A stretch of 64,000 nucleotides of DNA from Acidimicrobiia bacterium (GTDB lineage: Bacteria > Actinomycetota > Acidimicrobiia > Spongiisociales > ZC4RG35): positions 124,001 to 188,000 of the forward strand of contig BPGJ01000004.1 of assembly GCA_026002975.1 (NCBI GenBank), in the 5' to 3' direction. Position numbers and translations under genes: made by a program. Shown here piece after piece: positions 9,459 through 17,993 of this stretch; the first letter of the stretch is position 1; each line of letters begins with the position of its first letter. The notes beneath the pieces are model-generated. The model saw only the letters and a list, made by a program, of their open reading frames with translations. It was not told the origin of the DNA and did no database searches.

Positions 9459-10328
9459 GTGCGCAAGGTATCGGCCACCCCTGCCGCGCTGATCGGCGCC
9501 ACCGTCATCTCGTTCTCGGCGATCTTCTTCCGGCTGGCCGAGGTGACCCCGCTCACCGGATCCTTCTTCCGGATGGCGTACGCCCTACCCGTGTTGGCGG
9601 CCATCGCCATGTTCGCTCCCGGCGACCGCCGCCCGGCCCGCTCGAGACTCCTGGGGATGCTGGCCGGGGTGTTCCTGGGAGCCGACGTCAGCTTGTGGCA
9701 TGCCGCGATCGACATGGTGGGCGCCGGGTTGGGAACTCTGATCGTGAACAGCCAGGTGGTGATCGTCCCGCTGGTGACGTGGGCGCTGTTCGGGGAGCGC
9801 CCGTCGACCCGGTCGCTCTGGGCGATGCCGATGGTGATGGTCGGGTTGGCGCTGATAACCGGACTCGGCCGGGACGACACCTTCGGAACCCGGCCCGTGC
9901 TGGGTGTGGTCCTGGCGGTGGCCGCGGCGCTGTTCTACTCGGCGTTCCTCGTCACGTTCCGCCGAGCCAACCGCACTCAGGGACCGTCGGTGCGGCCCCT
10001 GTTGGAAGCCACGGCAGGCGCCGCGGTGGTTACCGGGTTGGCGGGTTGGGTCACCGGCCAACTCGACCCGGTCCCCCACTGGCCGGCCCACGGATGGTTG
10101 TTGGCCCTCGCCCTCGGCTCGCAGGTGCTGGGATGGCTGGCGATCGGCTACGCCCTTCCTCGCCTCCCCGCCACCCACACCTCGTTCGCGATCCTCCTCC
10201 AACCCACCCTCACCTTGGTGTGGGGGATGCTGATCTTCGCCGAGGACCCGTCCCCGGTGCAGCTCGCCGGCTCGGTTCTGGTCCTTCTGGGGATCCTCGT
10301 GGTCACCGTTCGGAACGGCGAAACCTGA
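9459..10328 (+). CDS. EamA/DMT-family transporter
   Basis: About 289 residues with ten predicted membrane segments in two five-helix halves, the organisation of drug/metabolite transporter (EamA) proteins. Features include SFSAIFFRLAEVTPLTGSFF in the first half and LLQPTLTLVWG..IFAEDPSPVQLAGS near the end, which is the typical second EamA repeat terminus. The GTG at 9459 gives a short cytoplasmic N-terminus; the open frame also reads back into mpgS. It starts within 20 bases of the mpgS stop and may be co-transcribed. Substrate unknown; export of a sugar or amino-acid metabolite would be a guess. Confidence 0.75.
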   Translation: MRKVSATPAALIGATVISFSAIFFRLAEVTPLTGSFFRMAYALPVLAAIAMFAPGDRRPARSRLLGMLAGVFLGADVSLWHAAIDMVGAGLGTLIVNSQVVIVPLVTWALFGERPSTRSLWAMPMVMVGLALITGLGRDDTFGTRPVLGVVLAVAAALFYSAFLVTFRRANRTQGPSVRPLLEATAGAAVVTGLAGWVTGQLDPVPHWPAHGWLLALALGSQVLGWLAIGYALPRLPATHTSFAILLQPTLTLVWGMLIFAEDPSPVQLAGSVLVLLGILVVTVRNGET

Positions 10329-10725
10329 CCGCCAGCGCCTCGGCCTTCTCCATCCCCCAACGAAGATGGAGCATCCACACCTCTTCGGAGATGTCCCGGG
10401 ACGAGGCGGGCGCCAGGTCGTACACGTCTCCGGGTAGGGCGTTGCGGGAAACCGGATCCCGTTCCACCTCGGGCACACCGGCTCGGCGAAGGCTCTCGGT
10501 GGGGAACTTCATCGCCTCCTGGAAGATCTCCAACGGTCCCCTCGGCTGCCGTTCGTAGGGCAATGCCAGAACCTCCAGCAACGTCTGCCTCAACCATTCG
10601 CCACCCGTCTCTAGCACGTCGTCCAGTCCCGCCGGTTCCGGTAGCCCCCGTTCGCCGAGCTTCCTCCTCACATAGGGGCCGAACGCACGGACCATCGCCT
10701 CGGCGAGCAACTGCGCCGTGGTCAT
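10303..10725 (-). CDS. conserved hypothetical protein
   Basis: A 140-residue soluble, charged protein (MTTAQLLAEAMVRAFGPYVRRKLGERG ... EEVWMLHLRWGMEKAEALAVRFRRSER, quoted in two parts). It has no membrane segment, cofactor motif or fold that I recognise; the helical pattern suggests an all-alpha protein. Its ATG overlaps the stop of the CvpA-CAP gene by four bases, so it is translationally coupled to that envelope protein. Its 3' end overlaps the convergent EamA gene by 26 bases. Function unknown. Confidence 0.6.
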   Translation of the reverse strand: MTTAQLLAEAMVRAFGPYVRRKLGERGLPEPAGLDDVLETGGEWLRQTLLEVLALPYERQPRGPLEIFQEAMKFPTESLRRAGVPEVERDPVSRNALPGDVYDLAPASSRDISEEVWMLHLRWGMEKAEALAVRFRRSER

Positions 10726-11688
10726 CCTCCGAACACCTGCACCACCATCAGGCCCATCGGTCCACGAACCGCCGCCACCCCCACCCGGTCGAAACCGTCG
10801 TGGAGGATGTTGGCCCGATGTCCGGGCGACGACATCAGACCCCGATTGACCGCCTGGGGGTCGACCGCCAGAGCCAGGTTCTCTCCCACCACCACGAACC
10901 GCAGACCAGCCGACTCCACCCGGTCGGCCACCGTCCCGGTCTTGGGTGAGACGTGGGACATATAGCCGTCGACGTACATCTCCCAGGCGTGTTGGCCGGC
11001 CACCCGGGCCAGCGGCTCCGACCAGGCGAGAGGGGCTAGTCCCGCGGTGATCCGGGCTCGGTTCAGCAGGTCGAAGACCTCTTGGGCTTCGTCCGGTCGG
11101 TCTTCCAGCTCTTCGGGGTCGGCCGGAGGGAACTCGAGCCGTCCGTCGGGGTCGAGCACGACCCGGCGGTCGCCCGAGAGTCTCCCTGAGGGTCACCAGC
11201 GCCTGGATCGTCTCGTCGCCCGCGGTCTCCAGGAACAGCTCCGCCACCGGCGAGTCGGGCCCGGCCACCGCAGAAACCACCTGAGAATCGGCAAGCATCC
11301 GTTCCGCCGGCGGTATGGGGAGGGCTCGGGCTACGGTCGCGAAGGCGACGATCAGCAGCATCCCCCATCCCACCGCCACCACCGCCCCACCCAGCCGGTC
11401 GACGAGATTGAGCCCCGGCCGACGGGCGTACCTCCCCAGCCACCCAGCGACCAGAGCCGTTCCGGCACCGACCAGCAAGAACAGACCCACCGCGGCGCCG
11501 ATTCGGGCGACTTCGGGAGCCAGGTCGAAACGGCCCGCGATCAGCTCACCGAAGGGGCCGGACATGCGGAACGCCAGGATCGCCCCCACGACCAGCCCCG
11601 CCAGGTCGAGGAGTTCGCGGATCATCCCTCGGAGCCAGCCCCGGGCCACCAGCCCGGCGAGGGAGACCCCCAACACGAAGTCGATCAT
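10722..11688 (-). CDS. CvpA-like membrane protein fused to a CAP (SCP/PR-1) domain, frameshifted
   Basis: The N-terminal ~160 residues (IDFVLGVSLAGLVARGWLRG, then LDLAGLVVGAILAFRM) form the four-helix CvpA membrane module. A one-base shift near 11175 separates it from a C-terminal CAP domain: DEAQEVFDLLNRARITAGLAPL, HAWEMYVDGYMSH, GENLA and SSPGHRANILHDGFDRVGVA, with the conserved His and Glu of the CAP cavity. After correction it is a ~322-residue protein with an extracytoplasmic CAP domain. CvpA domains in actinobacteria also anchor the protease MarP, so an envelope role is likely. The frame break sits in the linker, so two genes are possible but less likely. Confidence 0.7.
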
Positions 11689-11691
11689 CGG

Positions 11692-12415
11692 TCAGTCGAC
11701 CGCATCATCCAGTTCGATCCGGATACGTTTGTTGGCCCGCCCTTTCGACTCGGTCTTGGCGACCCTCACCCGGCCGACCTCCAGGGTGGACCGCACGTGG
11801 GTGCCGCCGTCGGCCTGACGGTCCAACCCGACGATGTCGACCACCCGGATCTCCTCCACCCACTCGGGGATCAGGTTGACCTTGGTTCGGATCAGATCCG
11901 GGTCGGTGAGAGCCTGTTCCCTCGCCAGGTAGACGATCTCGGTGGGATATCCCCTGACCAGCTCCCGGTTGAGGATCTCCTCCACCTGTCTGCCGAACTC
12001 CTGGCTGATCCCCTCCAGCTCGAAGTCCATCCGGGCTACACCCGGCTCCATGTTCCCGCCGGTGACCTTGGCTCCCCAATCCCGGTAGACGACGCCGCTG
12101 AGGGCGTGGAGGGCGGTGTGGGTCCGCATGATCCGGTATCGCCGATCCCAGTCGATGATCTCCTTCCACCTCGGTTCCGGGGTCGGGCAACTCTTCGGCG
12201 TCGACCACGTGGATCACCTTCCCGGCCCGGCGGACCGTGTCGACGACCCGGACCTCGCCGCCGTGCCAGCGGATCACCCCGGTGTCTCCCGGCTGACCCC
12301 CACCCCGGACGTAGAACACCGTCCGGTCGAGGACCAGGCCACCCTCGACCACCTCGACGACCCGGCCTTCGGCCCTCGCCAGGTAGGAGTCCTTGGGAGC
12401 CAGCTCCTCGGTCAC
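11692..12415 (-). CDS. alanyl-tRNA editing protein (AlaX-like), frameshifted
   Basis: The N-terminal half (TEELAPKDSYLARAEGRVVE, then TVFYVRGGGQPGDTGVI) is the AlaX/AlaRS-editing beta-barrel. After a one-base shift near 12150 the second half carries the zinc-binding RTHTALHALSG (HxxxH) and a later C-terminal region with ADGGTHVRSTLEVG. The family deacylates mischarged Ser- or Gly-tRNA(Ala) in trans. About 240 residues total fits the short stand-alone AlaX class. The second zinc-site pair expected as CxxxH appears as GGTHV, so metal ligands may differ. The GTG start overlaps the stop of the upstream transporter gene (GTGA). Confidence 0.75.
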
Positions 12416-13635
12416 GGCTGCTTCTCCGGTTCCTCCTCGAGGCTGGGTAGCTCTGCCGTGTCGAACAGCTTCTCTTCCTGCAGGCGCCGGCGGCGGCGTC
12501 CCTCGGGGCGGGGAGTCTCCTCGATCATCGCCTCCGACGCCTGTTCCCAAGACTCGCCCAACACCCGGGTGCGCCACAGATGGCCGGCGACGATCCGCAC
12601 GACCCCGACGACGGGTACCGCCACCAACACCCCCAGGAGCCCGGCCACCGACCCGCCGGCGATGAGGGCCAGCACGATGACCAGCGGCGACAGACGAACC
12701 CGGGTCCTCTGGACCATGGGGGTGATGACGTGGTTGTCGGTCTGCTGGATGGCGGTGAAGATCGCCACCGCCAGCACCGCCTTGGTGAAGTCGCCCTCCA
12801 ACAACGCGACGATCGCCGCCAGGGCACCCCCCACGAAGGGACCCGCGAAGGGAACCAGGTTGAGGATGCCGGCTGCGATCCCGATCAGCAGCCAGAACGG
12901 CAGGTCGAGGAGCCACAACCCGAACGACGACAACACCCCGACGATGATCGCCACCAGGAGCTGACCTCTGACGAACGCGCCCAGAGCCCGACCGACCTGG
13001 GTGGTGACGAAGGCCACCTCATCCCGGATGGAAGGCGGGGTGAGCTCCAGCATGAGGCGCCTGGAGCGGGGCAGGTCCAACAGCATGTAGAAGGCGAGGA
13101 CCGGGGCGAGGCCGACGACTGCCACCACCTCGGCGACGCCTCGGAGCAGTCGTCCGGCTCCGGAACCGAACCCGCCGATGAGACCCTGGATGGCCTCCTG
13201 GTTGGCGGGATCCGCTATCCATTCCCTGATCCGCTCCGACGTCCACAACCCCTCGGGATCGATGCCCAGATCGGCGGCGACGCCTTGCAGCCAGGTCACC
13301 GACCGGTCGTAGAGTTCGGGCAGGGTCTGGCCGAAAGCGGCGGCCTGTTCCCGCACGACCGGAACGATGAGCGCCACCACCGCGGCCAGGAACGCCCCGA
13401 ACACTGCGAAGGCGAACACCGACCCGACGACCCGTGGGATCAGGATCCGTTCGAACGCCCGGACGATGGGGTCGAGGAGTATCACCAGCCCGGCGGCGAA
13501 GGCCAGGGGAAGCCAGATGATCCTCACCTGGCCGGCTCCCCACACCAGGAAGGCGAAGAGGATCAGCGCCCCGATCGCGGTCCAGATCAGGAGAGCCAGC
13601 CGTCTCAGACGGTCGACCGGGGAGGGGAACGTCAC
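12412..13635 (-). CDS. AI-2E family (PerM-like) membrane transporter
   Basis: About 407 residues with eight hydrophobic segments and the family C-terminal signature: NLVPFAGPFVGGALAAIVALL, then IFTAIQQTDNHVITPMVQ. That matches the conserved IPxxGP and Q-(x)-DN-x-(x)-P motifs of AI-2E/PerM transporters. The family includes the TqsA autoinducer-2 exporter and Na+/H+ antiporter-like members; substrate is unresolved. The C-terminal tail is highly charged (EGRRRRRLQEEK ... LEEEPEKQP). The GTG at 13635 is the best start; the frame also reads through the preceding gene. Co-translated with AlaX downstream. Confidence 0.8.
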   Translation of the reverse strand: MTFPSPVDRLRRLALLIWTAIGALILFAFLVWGAGQVRIIWLPLAFAAGLVILLDPIVRAFERILIPRVVGSVFAFAVFGAFLAAVVALIVPVVREQAAAFGQTLPELYDRSVTWLQGVAADLGIDPEGLWTSERIREWIADPANQEAIQGLIGGFGSGAGRLLRGVAEVVAVVGLAPVLAFYMLLDLPRSRRLMLELTPPSIRDEVAFVTTQVGRALGAFVRGQLLVAIIVGVLSSFGLWLLDLPFWLLIGIAAGILNLVPFAGPFVGGALAAIVALLEGDFTKAVLAVAIFTAIQQTDNHVITPMVQRTRVRLSPLVIVLALIAGGSVAGLLGVLVAVPVVGVVRIVAGHLWRTRVLGESWEQASEAMIEETPRPEGRRRRRLQEEKLFDTAELPSLEEEPEKQP

Positions 13636-13661
13636 TCGGGCGAGTGTACCGGTGAGGTGGT

Positions 13662-14526
13662 CTAGGCCCCCGGTACTCGCACGAAGGTGACCGAACCGGA
13701 CACCACCACCGTCCACCCGACCCCCCCGGGACTGGTGTAACCCAGTTCGGTGGCGGTCCACCCGGAGGGGACTTCGGCCTCCCCCTCCACCGACACCCCG
13801 ACGTCGTCGGGGACCTCGACCCGGAACGAGCCGTCGAGGAACAGTCGTCCCCGGCCGGGCCCCAGCTTCACGGTGCCGCCGCCGGTGAGGGAAGCCTCCC
13901 CGACCCTCACCGCCCGGAAGTCGGCGACGATCGAAGATCCGCTGGCGTGGATCTCCCAGGTGACCCGGTCGGAGAGTTCGACCAGCCAGCCGGCGAAGCG
14001 GTACCAGGGGTTGTCGGGATCCGGCCGGGGCCACCACCACTTCTGCGGTCCTTCCCCGGGAGGCGACCCCGACCGCGGGCGGGGGTGTGTCACCTCCCCG
14101 ACGGAGGGCGGCCACCCGGAAGAGCGGATCGCCTGGGTGTCCGAGGATCTCGACCGAGCCGCCGGGGTTGGACAGAGTGAGGGTGGTCCGGGCCACGCCC
14201 GTAGCGGCCGGTCCGACCCGGTCCGCCGCGGCCGACGGCAAGGCCGCCCAACCGCCCAGATGGAGGCCGACCGCCGCGAACAGCCAGGTGACGATGAAGA
14301 GGGCGGGCAGAGCCATGAGCTTCGGCCTGCGGCTCCGGAGGACGACCGCCACCGCCAAGGCAGGCACCGCAGGGACGCCCAGAGGCCAGGCGGCGACGAC
14401 GTCCAACACCAGGCTGGGTGAGAGGACCCCTCCCGCGACCCCGATACCCAGCACCGCGATGGTGAGGCCGGCCATGGTCCAGGCGGCGGCCGGCCATGGG
14501 GTCGCCGGCCGGGTCTCCTGGTTCAC
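13662..14526 (-). CDS. membrane-anchored protein of unknown function, probably frameshifted
   Basis: The first ~80 residues contain three to four hydrophobic helices (MAGLTIAVLGIGVAGGVL, WPLGVPAVPALAVAVVL, FIVTWLFAAVGLHLG). After that a soluble region begins (TTLTLSNPGGSVEILGHPGD). Near 14095 the frame shifts by one base, and the remaining ~143 residues are a beta-rich domain ending SGSVTFVRVPGA. The pieces read well as one ~287-residue protein with an extracytoplasmic beta domain. I recognise no family. Its ATG overlaps the stop of the LytR-C gene upstream. Two separate genes remain possible. Confidence 0.55.
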
Positions 14527-15080
14527 TCCTCGTAGGAGGCGCCGAGCACCACCACGATGTCGGCCTCGGACACCAAATCGGCCGGGACGGGTTCGACCAC
14601 CGCGTCGGGGAACGAAGCAGCGAGTAGCTCCGCCTCGGCCTGGAAACCGGGCTTGTACCAGATCCGGGACGTGTCGAGGGGCGAGTGGTTGTCGGCCGGG
14701 AGGGTCCGGTAGCCGTCGCCGGCCAACTCCTCGGTGACCCGTCCCGCCAACCCGGCCACCCCTTTGCCGTTCAGCACCTGAACGGTGACCTCTCCCGGTG
14801 GCCTCGGGACGGTCGTGGTGGTGGTCGGGCCGGTGGTGGTAGTCGTCGTCGACGTCGAAGTTGGGGGAGGTTGGGTGATGCCGAGGGTGGCCGCGGTGGC
14901 GGTGGTTCGGGTCGGTTCGGCCTGGGTCGGGGTGTCGTCACCCAGATCCGCCATCACCCACAGTCCTCCGAAGACCACCAGACCGACCGCCAAGATCCCG
15001 GCGACCATCACCGCCAGCTCCCGGGCGAAGTCGCCCCGGGGAGCGGCGTGTCTTCCCCGTCTGCGAGGCGACCCGCTCAT
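14523..15080 (-). CDS. LytR C-terminal domain protein, membrane-anchored
   Basis: About 185 residues. A basic cytoplasmic N-terminus (SGSPRRRGRHAAPRG) is followed by one hydrophobic helix (AVMVAGILAVGLVVFGGLWV) and a long Thr-rich linker with runs of TTTTTT. The C-terminal LytR_C domain (VTVQVLNGKGVAGLAGRVTEEL ... GYRTLPADN, then ADIVVVLGASYEE) closes the protein. The type-II membrane topology puts the domain outside the cell. LytR_C domains occur with LytR-CpsA-Psr cell-wall ligases but here stand alone. Start at the ATG just before the basic segment. The 182 bases upstream (15081-15262) contain no gene I can support. Confidence 0.75.
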   Translation of the reverse strand: MSGSPRRRGRHAAPRGDFARELAVMVAGILAVGLVVFGGLWVMADLGDDTPTQAEPTRTTATAATLGITQPPPTSTSTTTTTTGPTTTTTVPRPPGEVTVQVLNGKGVAGLAGRVTEELAGDGYRTLPADNHSPLDTSRIWYKPGFQAEAELLAASFPDAVVEPVPADLVSEADIVVVLGASYEE

Positions 15081-15262
15081 GACCCGGCAGGGTATTAGGC
15101 AACGGCCCCGACTCCTCGTCATTGGGACCTAGACCGGGCGCGAGATCCTCGGTGATGTCCGACGGTTCGGCGGGGGCGGTACCGCCCCCGCCTTCCGCCG
15201 GCTCCCCGCTCCGCCCCAACGGTGTCGGCTGCCGAAACCCGGCGGACGTTTGCCGGGCAGCC

Positions 15263-16631
15263 TCAACTGCCGGCCAGTTCCTCCTCGGTCATCGCGCAGC
15301 GCCATTCGGCCTCCAACGATCCCGGACCGAACGGGCCGTCGATGTCGGCGAACCCCGCGTTGAGGGTGCCCTCGACGATGATGAAGCCGGCGCCGTCGGG
15401 TTCCATCGACTTCACCACGATCTGGCCTTTGGTCTGGTCTTCCCCCTCGTCTCCGCCGGTGGCGGTGATCCACGCGTCTCCTATGTAGGTGCCGGGTTCG
15501 GTGAAGGCTTCGGTCCGGAAACCGAAGGTGACTGGGCCGACGTCGGGGATGAGGGACATCTCGAACTCTCCCTCGGATGCGAAGCACAGGACACCGCCGC
15601 TGGTGTTCTCGAGCAGGGCCGGGACCTCCGAGGTCACGAACCCCAGATCGTCGTCCCCGAGAGCCACGGTCCCGGTCGCCGCGTCCGGCTCCCCCTCCGT
15701 CCAGTCGAGCACCACTTCGCAGGAGAAGGTTCCTTCGGCGCTGCCCGCCGGCGTGCCGTCGAGGTCGTTGACCAGGTCGGCCGAATAGCTGCCCTCGACC
15801 CTCACCAGGGTCCCGTCGGCCGTCTCGCGTGGGCTTCCCACGCTGGAGATGGTCGCCGTGGCGTCGGTGGAGGTGAGAGCGACCCCCTCGTCGGCCAACT
15901 CCGACGGGTCCGGCGGGTACAGCCAGATCTCGACCCCGCTCCAGGTGCCCTCGGCCAGATCGGCGAGACCCTCCACCGCGAAGTCGACCGACCAGCCGTC
16001 ACCGAACGGGGACCAGGCTCACCCCCAACACCGCCGAGTCGGCGAGCTCACCGGGCGGGTAGTAGGCGCAGTCCACGTCGAGACCGGTGTACTGCTCGGC
16101 GACGTCGGCGATCCCGGTGAGCTGCAAGGTGGCGAACTGCGCATCGAACGGGTCGGGGGATGCGAAGCCGTCGTCCGAGGTGCCCGAGTCGACCCCACAT
16201 ACGTCACGGAAGTAGGCGTCGAGCCTCTCGCCCGCGGCTTCCAGGGCGGCCAAGTCCTCGTCGGTGAGGTTCGGGTCCTCTCCCGTCTCCATCGACTCGG
16301 CCAGCTTCCGGTTGAAGTCGGCCCACAGCTGCATGTCCTCCCTGATCTCGGGCGGGGCGTCGGCGGCCAGTTCGTCGAAGGCGTCGAGCCAACGTTCCAT
16401 ATCGGCAGCGTCGCCCACCGAGTCGTCGAAACCCAGCGCCACCGCGAAATCGGCGACCCGCCGACAGAAGTCGCCCCCGGATGGGGCAGGGGTCGGCGGC
16501 TGCTCCGCTCCGTTACCGGCCGACGTGTCGCCGGTTCCGCCGGATTGGCCGCCTCCGCAGGCGGCGATCAGGAGCACCAATACGAACAGCCAAGCCGCCC
16601 GTCTCTTGACGGCCAGCGTCGTTCCCAACAT
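15263..16631 (-). CDS. large secreted lipoprotein of unknown function, probably frameshifted
   Basis: The N-terminus has a signal peptide and lipobox (WLFVLVLLIAACGGG), so the protein is lipid-anchored outside the membrane. A helical, acidic domain follows (MERWLDAFDELAADAP ... DLAALEAAGERLDAYF). At about 16005 the first frame stops, but the overlapping frame continues as SPFGDGWSVDFAVEGLADL into a ~240-residue beta-rich acidic domain ending WRCAMTEEELAGS. I read this as one ~455-residue protein broken by an indel; two genes are the alternative. No family is recognised. A good ribosome site (AGAGAGGG) precedes the ATG at 16631. Confidence 0.6.
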
Positions 16632-16688
16632 GAGTGATCCCTCTCTAGTCGACTTGGAATAAGCATCGACCCGAAAGAGTCCCCGGTC

Positions 16689-16708
16689 ATGAGTAGAACA
16701 CTACTCAT
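16689..16708. promoter_or_regulatory. palindromic operator-like site in a divergent promoter region
   Basis: ATGAGTAG-AACA-CTACTCAT is a perfect 8-base inverted repeat with a 4-base spacer. It is AT-rich against GC-rich surroundings, and lies between the divergent lipoprotein (start 16631) and Kelch (start 16745) genes. The position suits a repressor or dual regulator. No known consensus is assigned. Confidence 0.5.
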
Positions 16709-16744
16709 TCCGAGCACCCGCCTCCGCGCTCCCTAGCTTTGGGG

Positions 16745-17676
16745 ATGATGAACTGCAGGAAACTCGCAGTTGGATGGTTCGCCGTCGCGGTGCTGGTGCT
16801 GCAGGTGGGATGCGGGCCCGTCCCCGGAAAACCATCCGACCAGGCAGCCGACCTGCCGGAGCCCCGCACCGAGGTTTCGGGTGTGGCGTGGGGAGACTCG
16901 ATCGTGGTCTTGGGCGGCATGACCGCCGACGGCACGCCCACCCGTCGGGTCGACATCTACGACCCGGCTCGGGACCGGTGGCACCGTGGGCCGGATCTCC
17001 CCACTCCCCTCCACCACACCACCGCCACGGTCGCCGAAGGCAGGCTCTACGTGGCAGGCGGGTTCACGACCGAGTGGACGCCTACGGCAGAGGTCTGGAG
17101 CCTCGGCCCGGACGACGACGACTGGAGGACCGAACCTCCCCTGGGTACCGCGCGGGGCGCAGCCGCGGCCGCCGGCGACGGCTCGGCGATCATGATCCTC
17201 GGCGGGGTGGACGGCACCGGGCGGGTGCTCTCCTCGGTGGAGGTGTGGACCGGCACCCGGTGGGAGCCCGGTCCCGAGCTGTCCCAGCCCCGGAGCACTT
17301 CGCTGCGGTTTGGACCCCAGATGGCGTCCTCGCGGTGGGAGGCCGAGCCGGCGGCCTCGACACCAACCTCGCCACCGTCGAGGTGCTCCGAGGCGGACTG
17401 TGGGAACCGGGACCTCCGCTGAAGCGGGCTCGGGGCGGTTTCGGTGGGGCGTGGATCGGCGGCCGGACGTGCGTGGCCGGTGGTGAAGAACCACGGGGAA
17501 CCATCGGCACCGTCGAGTGTCTGGAGGGGGACGAATGGCAGGTGGTCGGCGAGATGGCGCTGGCCCGCCACGGTTTGGCGGTGGTGGCCCTGGGAGACCG
17601 TCTGCATCTGATCGCCGGGGGTGATCGGCCCGGCCTCACCGTCACCGGATTCCACGAGGTCGTCGCGGTCCCGTGA
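16745..17676 (+). CDS. Kelch-repeat lipoprotein, frameshifted
   Basis: A signal peptide with lipobox (VLVLQVGCGP) is followed by Kelch-type beta-propeller repeats recognisable by the GG-x(n)-Y/V-x5-W pattern: VVLGGMTADG..TRRVDIYDPARDRW, YVAGGFTTEWTPTAEVW, MILGGVDGTG..SSVEVWTGTRW. A one-base shift near 17293 moves the last three repeats (VLAVGGRAGGLDTNLATVEV, TCVAGGEEPRGT, LIAGGDRPG) to another frame. Corrected length is about 310 residues, giving about six blades anchored on the cell surface. Likely a binding scaffold or enzyme of the galactose-oxidase-like fold, but no catalytic residues are identifiable. Confidence 0.75.
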
Positions 17677-17713
17677 GCCCGGGTACGGTCGGGAAGACAC
17701 GCAACGACCGGAG

Positions 17714-17938
17714 GTGAGAATCACACCGGCAAGGTTGACCCTTCGGGTCGTGGCGGTCGGGTCGATGATCTTCGGAGCGCTGGCCGCCGGACGGGCTGTG
17801 GGGAGGCTCCTCCAGGTCCTCTTGCCGCCTTTCGCCTTCCCCGCCATCCTCCCGGGCGCGGCTGTCCAGCTGGCGACGGGTCTCGGTCTGATGGTCGTCG
17901 GTTGGGCGATCGCCGGTTTGGCGACCTCCAAGACCTGA
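17714..17938 (+). CDS. small membrane protein
   Basis: A ~74-residue open frame with two clear hydrophobic helices (GSMIFGALAAGRAVGRLL and AVQLATGLGLMVVGWAIAGL) and basic N-terminal residues. It is on the same strand as the Kelch gene, 37 bases downstream, and convergent with the P-type ATPase gene. The start is uncertain because the GTG at 17714 lies inside a GGAGGTGAG element that could itself be the ribosome site for a later codon. No family recognised. Confidence 0.45.
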   Translation: MRITPARLTLRVVAVGSMIFGALAAGRAVGRLLQVLLPPFAFPAILPGAAVQLATGLGLMVVGWAIAGLATSKT

Positions 17939-17993
17939 ATCCCCAAATCCAGGTCACGCTGCCCTGACCCAGAGCCGCCATCGGACCGGACGC

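Noticed and set aside
14938-15219. Minus-strand frame upstream of the LytR-C gene
   Set aside because: Gly/Pro/Arg-rich, overlaps the LytR-C start in another frame, and has no recognisable domain.
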